Origin: Nemertoderma westbladi
Taxonomy: Eukaryota > Xenacoelomorpha > Nemertodermatida > Nemertodermatidae
Direction of reading: 5' to 3'
Length of the DNA stretch: 54,203 nucleotides
Assembly (NCBI GenBank): GCA_032718475.1
Contig: JAUCBJ010009102.1
Span: 1-54,203 of the forward strand
In this document: positions 44,764-54,203 of the stretch, one piece after another
How positions within the stretch are numbered: the first letter of the stretch is position 1
Layout: each line of letters opens with the position of its first letter
Position numbers and translations under genes: made by a program
The notes under the pieces: generated by a model
Database searches by the model: none
What the model saw: only the letters and a program-made list of their open reading frames with translations
What the model was told of the DNA's origin: nothing

Positions 44764-47249
44764 TTCGGTGGTTGTAAGTCAAGTAAGTGAGTGTCAAAGT
44801 ATCAAACTTACCGTATTTATATCTAAACGGTATTAATTACAGTCATATAAAATTAGCCTACCGGCCGATTTTATAGCAAATGGATAAAATTAGCCTAGCG
44901 GCCAATTTTACAACAAATAAATGTCACGGAGTAAGTATATAATAAAATTAGCCTACCGGCCAATTTTATAACAAATAAAATCGGATAACGATATACGTTA
45001 TCAAAAGGTAGATTAAACAAATAATTAACGGATTAGTTCAGCAATAAACAAAGAAATCATACGGAATGCATAAATACTTGAGACAGTGGAACCCACAATA
45101 ATTTTAACTAATACGGTAATGCCTAACTGATTTATGCAACCTTTCGAACTCACCCCCTCCAATGATTCTCCAGAAAAACAGATTCCCAGATACAAACCGG
45201 ACGTGAACCTTTCCGTTTCCAGCGTTGCGGACGAAGTGCGATTTTCCCAACCAAAATTATTGAATTATCTATCTCCCAAACTTGCGAAACACGGTCTTGC
45301 TCTCGTTACAGTCTAGAAATGAGCTCTGAATCCTGAAAAACAAAAGAGTTCAGTTTTACTTTTTACGAAAATTTTGTACCGGTACAATATGGTATTTAAA
45401 CCCTTTTAAACACCGGTATTCAATTCCAAATATTTTACACGCGGTTCAAATCAACATTTTTTTTTATTTCAGAAATTAGCACTTAGCTAATCAAATACAA
45501 ATTTTTACCTCAAAATACAAAATTTCAAATAATTTTAGTCCTACTGAACCGTAGTTTAGTAAAACATATTCCTACTGAAGCGAAGAGACGTACCTGATAT
45601 CCTGCAATATCCTACTGTAAAGTTTGTGAATCAAAACATAATCCGACCTTCTCACCAAAACAGTAAACTCTAAGTAAGCAAATATATTGCAGTATCGGTC
45701 TCTTATAACCGGTGTGGCAGAAAACAGCCTACGAACGGACAAACTTTGATAAAACAAAATCCCGCGCAGCGAATCCTAAAATCGGGCTGACTCACTGACG
45801 GACTAAGGGCGCTCGTATACTTTGCCGCGGTGTGATTTATATGTGGGTGAGAGATAGAGGCGCTAGCTAGATGTCTAACTAGCGGGCAAAGTGCAGTACG
45901 GACAAAAATTATTTTATATATTTTGAGGTGTAAATAATTCCTAACGCGTGTTTGTCTTGATTCTAACAGTCAAAATCAGTTTTAGATCCTTCACATATAT
46001 AATTACTGGGTCCAGTGTACATTTTACAAATATTCTAATTTTATAGCTTGTAGGTCCAATACTCACGAATGATAAGGCTCCTTCCCCTTTTGTGTATTTC
46101 CAGGACTCAAATTCAGGCATAAGGTTAATACTACGCCCAGAATTCGGCAATTTAATTTACCAGGTCCCTAGTACTAAGAAGAAATGTGTTAGTTTACTAC
46201 AGTAGGCGTACAGTTACAAAATAGCTAGCCTGGCGTTCTATCTAGAATTTTGGTTGCCTAGGTGGGCACGGCAACTCCCTATCAGAATGTCGGCGGGGAC
46301 ACGGTAGATGTTAGTATCCCTAATAGCCTCAATTTATATGCGCCTAGCAGTAAACTGCCCTACCACCTGAACGGTACAATCCCAATTCAGGTAAAAACAC
46401 AGTAACCCTTCCTGGCCTACAAGTTCTAATGCAAATGGACACCATTGTACTACAAACAAGCCACCGACGCACCTATACCTGGCAAATGAGTTAGGCGTAC
46501 AGTTGGCTGCACCCTACTAATGTGTATGCCTTGTACTGGTGTGCCTGTGTTCTATCTGTGTACTAGTATCTCTCAGCCTGATCTCCTCCTCCCCCCCGTA
46601 GGAATATGAAGGTCTACTGCGGGTTTTTCTGAATTAAGACAGTACAGTCCCTAAATGTAATTTTTAGCGCACAGCGTGTCAGTACCTCTACCTTCGATCT
46701 TAGGTCTTACGCTTAGGTAACAAGGCATCGAACGCTGTCTAACCTTTCAGGCGATGGGCGAATAACTAAGAATGGGTATTGCGGGTTGTCTCCTTTCTAC
46801 ATTCCTCCGATGTTCCCGTCTATTGCCGCGGTCCGCTGCCTAGCCTGCCATCTGTCTCTCAGTTGTGTTCACCATGGTGAAACATAGTAAAAGCAGATGT
46901 AACAAATACTTTCTAACTTTATTACAAATAAACGATAACTAATATACAATAAATCGAATGTAACAAGTGAATGAAGATATTAAACAAGAAGTGATAATGT
47001 CGTAACTAAATGAACAAATCGCACCCTTTTATAGCAAATTAGTGCTGCTAACAATCTAGATAAATCTCGATTGTTCTATGAGTTCTACTAGGTTTTTAAA
47101 GATAATCATTGGTCCAACAAACACGTATCTTACACGACATTGGTTACTATCTAATAACTGCAATCGCATTGGTTAATCTACCTTAAGCAGATACAATTAA
47201 ATCGTAGCGGTTAATTCAAATGAGTTGAAACTTAGCACAAGAAATAATT
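44764..47249. other. Upstream of Gag: leader repeats, then no recognised gene
   Basis: The first 220 bases contain three copies of an AAAATTAGCCTACCGGCC-type repeat. From about 45000 to 47249 I see no credible ORF; the longest frames are 60-70 codons without motifs. A 5' LTR would be expected here but no partner was found downstream of pol. Confidence 0.5.
44848..44978. repeat. Three copies of a 36-bp near-palindromic repeat upstream of Gag
   Basis: AAAATTAGCCTACCGGCC followed by AATTTTATAACAAAT occurs at about 44849, 44886 and 44944. Each has AAAATT ... AATTTT ends and a CCGG core, so each copy is nearly self-complementary. Confidence 0.9.
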
Positions 47250-47324
47250 CACACATGCTAGGATTCGAACTCGATACCTACTACACGAATTTCTAACGCT
47301 TAACCGACTGAGCTACTGAACCAC
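47250..47324 (-). tRNA. tRNA-like sequence (pseudogene or SINE head)
   Basis: On the - strand, TAGCTCAGTCGG fits the A box and AGTTCGAATCC fits the B box of RNA polymerase III promoters, about 33 bases apart. I could not fold good D, anticodon and T stems, so it is likely a decayed tRNA or the 5' part of a tRNA-derived SINE, not a working tRNA. No anticodon is proposed. Confidence 0.5.
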
Positions 47325-47681
47325 TTGAATAATCGTTGTACAAATAGATATAGTAAATACGAATGAGGACTTAATGTAATCTTTATAGCAAATTAATTCG
47401 AACGAAATAAAATTTTGAAAATCCACGGCTTTATGGGGATATAATTCTATATATAACCAGTATTATCATTTAAGTAAATGTGCGGTATTACTTATATTGA
47501 AAAAGGTCGGCCTTCTCAATTAAAAAAGCTCTTACGAGCTCATGTGATTGATTGATTGCTAAGTGCTATTTTATGAACAATGCCGTATATAGTTATTATG
47601 TTTAGTTGATTTTATTGTAACTTTACGAGATTGGCCCTAATCATAGCAACACAAATTGTTAACTAACTAACATTGTTTCAG
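47325..47681. other. End of intron 7
   Basis: No gene is seen. AT-rich sequence leads to the acceptor ATTGTTTCAG. Confidence 0.5.
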
Positions 47682-47804
47682 ATCCTTGTGGTAACGTTGT
47701 CTGTGGTTCTAATTCCCATTGTGTTGTTATTAGTGGTACAAAACATCGCTGTGAATGCGATGTCGGCTATTTCCTGAACTCAGCTTCATTTTGCGAGAAA
47801 AGAA
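47682..47804 (+). CDS. EGF-like exon 8
   Basis: This 123-base, phase 1-1 exon encodes one EGF-like module. The acceptor is CATTGTTTCAG and the donor A|GTAAGT, which is consensus. Spacing is C-x4-C-x5-C-x9-C-x-C-x11-C: PCGNVVC, CGSNSHC, VVISGTKHR, CEC, DVGYFLNSASFC. VGY is the turn after the fifth cysteine. It closely resembles exons 4 and 9 in the first loop (GNVV, DGVV, DVAV), which suggests module duplication within the gene. Confidence 0.92.
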
Positions 47805-48535
47805 GTAAGTTTTATCTGTTTTATCTGTTTAAGTTATCTGTAATAAACTGTGCTTTATATACCACTGTGTTTATTACGTTCTGTGGACGCATTGTTTATT
47901 GTTCAGTTGTACACGTTCGTGGGGTCTTAGTGTAGCACGAAGTGATCAAAGCCTTAGCATATAGGGGCCCCATTAACTAGTTGTCTGTCGTTAGTCAGAA
48001 GTCGGCAGACACAATACTCGTCTCCTTCATTTGCCTTGTTACGTTCGTTCGTTTTTTTTTATCAAAATTCAGATTCTTTCTAAACTTTTGACGGACTACA
48101 TAGTACATATGTACCAAGTTTCGTTTAATTTCATCAAGGAATGACAAGAGTTATTAGCGATCAAAAATTTACGACTCGTTAATGGCACCCATATTCTAAG
48201 ACTTCTCTCACTTCGTGGCTCGCCCCACAACATGCATGTATGTTATTACTAGTACAGAAAGCAGAACACTTTTGTTTTGGCACAAATTCTTTATAGAGAC
48301 TACCCATTATGCATATCCTTAAATATTATCCTTAAATTGTAAAAGTGAAAGGGATCGGTAAACCAATTAAACGACGCACAGCAATGCGAAGGATCATCTC
48401 TCTTGGCTGTTACCTATAAGGCAGGGAGGGCACCACACTAACTCCTAAGAGTCATCGCTATATAAATATCTAACCCCTTTCCTTTACTCCCCATTCAGAA
48501 GCCAGGTTACCACATCTCTGGGTTGGCGCAATATT

Positions 48536-48656
48536 TAGAAAATTGTAGAGACATGATTAATTGAATGTGGCGAGAATAATAGAAAAAACAATGGCTGAAA
48601 GTTTCATGTTTTATGGCTGAAAGTCCTTACACCATTGTTTTTTCTAGAAAATTGTA
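48536..48656. mobile_element. Small insertion with 12-bp direct repeats and 15-bp inverted arms
   Basis: TAGAAAATTGTA occurs at 48536-48547 and 48645-48656, like a target duplication. Between them TAGAAAAAACAATGG (48580-48594) pairs with CCATTGTTTTTTCTA (48632-48646), and ATGGCTGAAAGT is repeated at 48591 and 48613. The right arm overlaps the right direct repeat by two bases. A MITE-like insertion is one reading; a replication-slippage product is another. Confidence 0.5.
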
Positions 48657-48659
48657 ACT

Positions 48660-48733
48660 GGCTCGACACGGGATCGAACCCGAGACCTCCCCGATAGAAG
48701 CAAAGCGAGAGACCACTCTACTAGCTAGTTGGT
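48660..48733 (-). tRNA. tRNA-like sequence (SINE head or pseudogene)
   Basis: On the - strand, GGGTTCGATCCCG is a perfect B box, and an A-box-like TAGCTAGTAGAGTGG lies about 35 bases upstream. The T-stem pairs only partly, and no clear acceptor stem forms with AGCC at the 3' end. I read it as a tRNA-derived SINE or pseudogene. Confidence 0.5.
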
Positions 48734-48990
48734 AACTAGCATAATGGTGGCTAAATGAGTACTGGCGCTTTGTCTGGGGAGTTTATTTCTGGGGGGAACG
48801 CACGCAAAAAAAGAAGTCGTCAGATTTAGCCCTGGTCTAAAGGCCCAAGAAAACTTCACTTTAATTTTTTATACTTATTTTCTTTTCAAGGCAAGCAGTT
48901 ATTATCTTCATAATAGATGTTTTTCTGATTTATCTATTTATCTGCAATCCACTTTTCTATACAATAAACCATCAACTCCATTTGTTTCAG

Positions 48991-49133
48991 ACCCCTGTGA
49001 CGTAGCCGTGTGTCCTATAGATGCTCATTGCAGCCGTGTGAACACAATAGCCCACGTTTGCCATTGCAACAGTGGATTTATGTTTGATGACGTCACAGAT
49101 ACTTGTATCCTTGATTTACCTCAATTAAATTAG
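48991..49133 (+). CDS. EGF-like exon 9, reads into a stop
   Basis: After the acceptor ATTTGTTTCAG the frame (phase 1) encodes PCDVAVC, CPIDAHC, SRVNTIAHV, CHC and NSGFMFDDVTDTC, spacing C-x4-C-x5-C-x9-C-x-C-x12-C. Eight residues after the last cysteine (ILDLPQLN) comes TAG at 49131-49133. Unlike the other eight exons there is no GT donor three or four codons after the sixth cysteine. So this is either the terminal coding exon or an exon that lost its donor. A variant poly(A) signal ATTAAA is at 49324-49329. Confidence 0.72.
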
Positions 49134-49660
49134 GTTTGGTATTAGTCAGTAACAGTTTAGTATTATTTATTTCATGCTGTACTTTATTTATATTGTTATT
49201 TATTTCATGTTGTCCTTTATTTTACTGTTATTTATTTCATGATGTACTTTATTTATTATTTATTGTTGTTCATGTTTTATATATATATATATATATATAC
49301 ACGTACTTTATTTATTTATTGTTATTAAAGTTTGATATTATTAGGAATATTATCTTACGGTAGGCCACCTAAAGAAAGCATAACGAAATAGATCAATTGC
49401 ATAACGAAATAGATCAATTGCATAACGAAATAGTTGGTATTTTCAATAATGTCCCATTTGTTAGTCCATCGACCCTGTTGATTTCTTTCATGCATTAGGT
49501 CCTACATTATTTTATTAATGCGGGTGATGGACTAACATAATAAAAGCAAACAAATAGTAGATATTTATAAAATTTGAATGGGAGCTCTCAGTTCACCTAC
49601 TCAGTTGAACGGGAGCTCTCAGTTCACCATGTACCTACCGGTAACTAGAGTTTACATCTT
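49134..49660. other. AT-rich sequence with short tandem repeats
   Basis: It could be the 3' UTR of exon 9. It contains three TTATTTCATG-containing repeats (about 49165-49250), a (TA)n tract near 49279-49300, three copies of GCATAACGAAATAGATCAAT-type repeat (about 49377-49432), and two copies of GGGAGCTCTCAGTTCACC (about 49580 and 49610). No gene is seen. Confidence 0.6.
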
Positions 49661-51540
49661 AAAAATTTTAGTCATCGCGGGGGAATAGTAATAGTGTATG
49701 TAGAGTAATAGAGATAGAGATAGAGAATAAATTAAGAGAATAATAATAGAATAGAAGAGGAGAATAGTAAATACGATGAGAAAGAGAGCGGATGATAAAT
49801 CCAAGAGAAGATACGAGACGAGACGAGGAGGAGAAGAAGAAGAAGAAGAGAGACGTAAAGATACGCTATTTGTACACGTACGGTGACGTTCGAGATTTGA
49901 CTTGAAAAAAATATGAAGATGAGAGAGAGAATTGGGAACAGTCTCGAAGTAAATCTCAGTATAAGTAGAATATGTAGGCCTATTAATTAATTATAGCTAA
50001 CTTGAATTATTAATTATTATATATGATAATCGAATCTAACTTGTTGTTACTGATACCCACCCTCCCCCCGCATTTTTTCCAGGGGGGAAAAGCGCTCCGA
50101 ATATAATTGTTTGGTTGTTCACCCAGCCACTCCATGGCTGGGTGAACAACAGTTTTCAACTGTCCGAGTTTATAGCATTTATAAAAAGAATCAAGGTTTA
50201 GTTCTAAAAATACTGTATTCAACTTTGGCACATTTTCACTAAGTATGTTACATATTCGCAGATCATTAGGATAACATAGAATAGAGAATATACCCTAAAT
50301 GGATTAATAAAGAGGAAAGGAGCAGGTTACAGAGACACGTTATTCTAACCAAAACAATAAACTAAAGTCAATAGAACAGCTTACAGTTTTACTTTTGGTT
50401 AAAAAGGACTATAAAATGACATAATTAGAGCAAATACCCTAAATTGATTAAAAGGACTATATTTCATATAATATTACTTGTACGCGGCGCTCTAGGTCGA
50501 AAATTTTATCAATATACCTCGTATTCCCTTTTTTTCTCAATAATAGCAAATATTGGATCGGCGGCCATTCGAGGCCCTGACGCGCCTTGGCGACAAAGAC
50601 CTCAATTTTACAAAAAGTTGAATAACTCGGCTATTCTTGGGTCTTTTTCGAAATTTAAAAAATTGGCAAGTTCCTCTCATGGATTTACATCGATTGGCAT
50701 CGTTAGTTTCGCCAATTTATTTTTAATTAACACTTAATTAGCGCTAATTGCTAATTAGTGCATTTTTCTGAAGACTCGGTACTTCTGTCAATATCTCGAG
50801 AACTACTTACAGCGCGTCATCGGGACCGCTTCCGTTGGATAGGGGACCCCTGTCCCTACCATATCGCTTGTACATGTTTTTACTTTATTCCCTTCCTTCC
50901 CGCCGAAATCGACGAAAACGCGATCGACCAATCGGAAACCTTCGACGGTCCGGTACGCCCCCTAGAATTAACTTTTTTGTATTTTTTATTGGCTCCGTCA
51001 ACCATAATTCGGGGGTAAGGAACATTTTTTACTTTCACACTTTTACGAAATTCCCACTCCTTCTAGTCGCGCCGGGCCGATGCGCCGTTGCGGCGCGCGC
51101 CGCGGTCCGTGCGCCACCCTTAAATTCGACCGGCGTTTCTGAAAATGTATCTTTGTGGGCAAATCGTATGCCCCGAAGCGATCGGCGTCGGTCCCGTGTC
51201 CGTAGCTATCGCCGTTTTGGCTGTAGCTCATGGGCGTTTTTGGCGGGAAATTCAAACGTCGAAAATCTCGTTTCGCTTATAACTCGAGAACCGCCGGTCG
51301 GATCGGGCTGAATTTTTTTTTTAGACAGGTAATAGGGGGGGTATTGTGGGGTACCTATATCGGCGTTTTCCCTCAAACCCTCTCGGTATACCCTAACTCG
51401 GTCTCAGTTAGTTTTCTGGTTTCAATTCCCAATTCTTCTGTTAGGGGATTGGGGAAATAATATTTTGTTCCTGGGCTAAAGCCCAGATTTTTACAAATTA
51501 TAGTAAAACTAAAATTTTTTCGCCAATAATTCAACCAGTG
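49661..51540. repeat. Copy 1 of an about 1.9 kb tandem duplicate, unclassified
   Basis: It starts with AAAAATTTTAGT (49661-49672) and CATCGCGGG, followed by a purine-rich tract of about 200 bases, a 16-bp perfect hairpin (50114-50129 / 50135-50150, GTTGTTCACCCAGCCA), an AT-rich middle, a CpG-rich block (about 51060-51120) and CTGGGCTAAAGCCCAG. ACTAAAATTTTT (51508-51519) is inverted to the start. Open frames inside are short, lack motifs and are not credible genes. Confidence 0.9.
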
Positions 51541-51549
51541 GTTTATCAA

Positions 51550-53470
51550 TTTTAAAAATTTTAGTCATCGCGGGCGGGGGAATCAATAGTAATAGTGTAG
51601 AGTAATAGAGATAGGGAGAGAGAAGAAATTAAGAGAATAATAATAGAAGAGAAGAGGAGAATAGTAAATACGATGAGAAAGAGAGCGGATCACAAATCCA
51701 AGAGAAAATACGAGACGAGACGAGACCAGGAGGAGAAGAAGAAGAAGAAGAGCGACGTAAAGAGACGCTATTTTTACACGTACGGTGGCGTTCGAGATTT
51801 GACTTGAAAAAAATATGAAGATGAGAGAGAGAATTGGGAACAGTCTCGAAGTAAATCGCAGTATAAGGAGATGAATTAATTAATTATCGCTTACCTTGAA
51901 TTATTAATTATTATATACGATGATCAAATCAAACTTTTGAATAGCTCGAGTTATAAAACAAAGATGTTTGTTGAGTTGTTACTGATACCCACCCTCCCCC
52001 CGCATTTTTTTCCAGGGGGGAAAAGCGCTCCGAATATAATTGTTTGGTTGTTCACCCAGCCACTCCATGGCTGGGTGAACAACAGTTTACAACTATCCGA
52101 GTTTATAGCATTTATAAAAAGAGTCAAGGTTTAGTTCTAAGAATACTGTATTCAACTTTGGCACATTTTCACTAAGTATGTTACATATACGCAGATCATT
52201 AGGATAACATAGAATAGAGAATATACCCTAAATGGATTAATAGAGAGGAAAGGAGCAGGTTACAGAGACACGTTATTCTAACCAAAACAATAAACTAAAG
52301 TCAATAGAACAGCTTACAGTTTTACTTTTGGTTAAAAAGTACTATAAAATGACATAATTAGAGCAAATACCCTAAATTGATTAAAAGGACTATATTTCAT
52401 ATAATATTACTTGTACGCGGCGCTCTAGGTCGAAAATTTTATCAATATACCTCGTATTCCCTTTTTTTCTCAATAATAGCAAATATTGGATCGGCGGCCA
52501 TTCGAGGCCCTGACGCGCCTTGGCGACAAAGACCTCAATTTTACAAAAAGTTGAATAACTCGGCTATTCTTGGGTCTTTTTCGAAATTTAAAAAATTGGC
52601 AAGTTCCTCTCATGGATTTACATCGATTGACATCGTTAGTTTCGCCAATTTATTTTTAATTAACTCTTAATTAGCGCTAATTGCTAATTAGTGCATTTTT
52701 CTGTAGACTCGGTACTTCTGTCAATATCTCGAGAACTACTTACAGCGCGACATAGGGACCGCTTGCGTTGGATAGGGGACCCCCGTCCCTACCATATCGC
52801 TTGTACATGTTTTTACTTTATTCGCTTCCTTCCCGCCGAAATCGACGAAAACGCGATCGACCAATCGGAAACCTTCGACGGTCCGGTACGCCCCCTAGAA
52901 TTAACTTTTTTGTATTTTTTATTGGCTCCGTCAACCATAATTCGGGGGTAAGGAACATTTTTTACTTTGACACTTTTACGAAATTCCCACTCCTTCTAGT
53001 CGCGCCGGGCCGATGCGCCGTTGCGGCGCGCGCCGCGGTCCGTGCGCCACCCTTAAATTCGACCGGCGTTTCTGAAAATGTATCTTTGTGGGCAAATCGT
53101 ACGCCCCGAAGCGATCGGCGTCGGTCCCGTGTCCGTAGCTATCGCCGTTTTGGCTGTAGCTCGTCGGTATTTTTGGCGGGAAATTCAAACGTCGAAAATC
53201 TTGTTTCGCTTATAACTCGAGAACCGCTGGTCGGATCGGGCCGAATTTTTTTTTTAGACAGGTAATAGGGGGGGTATTGTGGGGTACCTATATCGGCGTT
53301 TTCCCTCAAACCCTCTGGGTATACCCTATCTCGGTCTCAGTATACATTTCTGGTACCCACCCCAATTCTTCTGTTAGGGGATTGGGGAAATAATAATTTG
53401 TTCCTGGGCTAAAGCCCAAATTTTTACAAATTATTAGTAAAACTAAAATTTTTTCGCCAATAATACAACC
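51550..53470. repeat. Copy 2 of the about 1.9 kb tandem duplicate
   Basis: It matches copy 1 from AAAAATTTTAGTCATCGCGG to TTTTTTCGCCAATAAT with a few percent differences, offset about 1893-1933 bases because of small indels. The hairpin is at 52047-52062 / 52068-52083, and the CpG-rich block near 52995-53050. Both copies are in the same orientation and almost adjacent. Confidence 0.92.
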
Positions 53471-54203
53471 AGTTAATTGTGACTTTTATAGTTAGAATTT
53501 AATTTCGACAATCAAAAAATAACAATAATTCTCATTTAATTCATAAATAATATTGATAAATTTCGTTTCTATGACTATATTATTTATTCATATGATATTG
53601 AATTAATTATTAACTATTTAAATTATCGATTTTTAGAAAGAAGATCATATAACGGAATTCTATGGAAGATTACTCAAATATATCTACTTTATTTCATCAC
53701 ATAAAACTCGTTTATTTCATCACGTAAAACTTGTTTATTTCATCGCATAACCTCTTAGGGATATTTTATTTGAACTTAATAATTCTTAATATTTATCCTA
53801 ATATACAGAAACTACAGACATTGAATACTTAACTTTCTTTCCGTTTTGCATAATATTAATTAACCTCAGTACTGAGTTTATAAACAATGAATCGTTCACC
53901 TAACCTGGCTGACAACTTTGTAACACTTGTACTTCGTAATGTATATATAATGTATATGTTGAACAACTCGCCAACAATAACTATTTTTACTATAAAATAT
54001 GTTATGATACAAGGTGATTCTCAAAATTAAATTACTACTAATTGTAGTTTAATTGCATTAATTTAATTATTATTTATACCGCATAGCTCCGGTAAGTAAT
54101 GTAGCGTTTAAATCCCATATATAATGCACCGGTATTTTTTGTAATAGAATATAGCAACTAAAATAAATAAATTATATTAGTTTCTGATGAAAATATATTT
54201 TAT
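53471..54203. other. AT-rich sequence at the window end
   Basis: No ORF, EGF exon or repeat was recognised. TTTATTTCATCAC-type sequence is repeated three times near 53690-53745. Confidence 0.5.

Larger units (their letters stand above)
47805..48990. other. Intron 8 with dispersed repeats
   Basis: No gene is seen. It holds a short copy of the TTCGTGGCTCGCCCCACA repeat (48210-48229), a 96-base segment with flanking direct repeats (48536-48656) and a tRNA-like sequence (48660-48733). It ends with the acceptor ATTTGTTTCAG. Confidence 0.55.
1669..49133 (+). other. Locus of a multi-EGF-domain protein (nine exons seen, 5' end outside window)
   Basis: Nine exons on one strand each carry one EGF-like module with nearly constant cysteine spacing (C-x4/5/7-C-x5/6-C-x9-C-x-C-x10/12-C, except for a longer third loop in exon 5). 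The first eight end in a GT donor at phase 1 and all nine follow an AG acceptor at phase 1. Intron lengths in order are 528, 1778, 2469, 265, 21553, 1238, 17267 and 1186 bases. EGF arrays of this type are known in secreted or membrane-anchored adhesion, matrix and receptor proteins. No signal peptide, transmembrane segment or other domain is in the window, so the class of protein cannot be given. The calcium-binding signature (D-x-D/N-E before the first cysteine) is absent. Exon joining is inferred, not proved by RNA. Confidence 0.8.

Noticed and set aside
45134-46150. Small frames of 60-70 codons upstream of Gag
   Set aside because: No motifs, no splice context and no match to EGF modules.
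50835-53265. Pair of similar frames (158 and 165 codons) in the duplicated units
   Set aside because: They match only because the DNA is duplicated. They have no motif and include CpG-rich low-complexity stretches.

Overview
The window is animal nuclear DNA, most likely from a marine invertebrate; I cannot name the phylum. The evidence is split genes with GT-AG introns, EGF-like domain exons with symmetric phase 1-1 boundaries, a BEL/Pao-type retroelement, a LINE fragment, a DNA transposon with terminal inverted repeats, tRNA-derived sequences and very large tandem arrays. There is no bacterial gene organisation, CRISPR array, rRNA or convincing functional tRNA.

The host gene lies on the + strand. 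Nine exons (1669-1791, 2320-2451, 4230-4349, 6819-6941, 7207-7371, 28925-29050, 30289-30414, 47682-47804, 48991-49133) each encode one six-cysteine EGF-like module. All but the last are phase 1 at both ends, so any subset can be spliced together in frame. The first exon and promoter are outside the window. The last exon reads into a TAG stop. Two introns are very large (about 21.6 and 17.3 kb) because they are filled with repeats.

Layout: 1-1360 decayed LINE reverse transcriptase; 1669-2451 EGF exons 1-2; 2455-3668 an 8-bp satellite starting at the splice donor of exon 2; 4230-4349 exon 3; 4753-6622 a 17-bp minisatellite; 6819-7371 exons 4-5; 7320-25215 an about 18 kb array of 54-56 bp units copied from the 3' end of exon 5 together with its splice donor; 25216-28850 hairpin repeats, G-runs and a 2.07 kb DNA transposon (26667-28737); exons 6-7; 31003-32549 a 24-bp minisatellite; 32550-44763 a BEL/Pao retroelement on the - strand, broken by several frameshifts and a 1.6 kb insertion; 44764-47681 its leader or flank plus a tRNA-like sequence; exons 8-9; 49661-53470 two tandem copies of an about 1.9 kb non-coding unit; then AT-rich DNA.

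The most unusual content is the exon-derived array, which multiplies a donor site about 320 times inside one intron. Next is a 20-nt motif scattered ten times through the BEL-like element, read in two different frames and present once in a non-coding spacer. Third is a probable extra ORF downstream of the integrase that runs without a stop into the 24-bp array. About 23 kb of the 54 kb is tandem array. The 100-base run of N at 11059-11158 shows that the assembly is uncertain inside the largest array.
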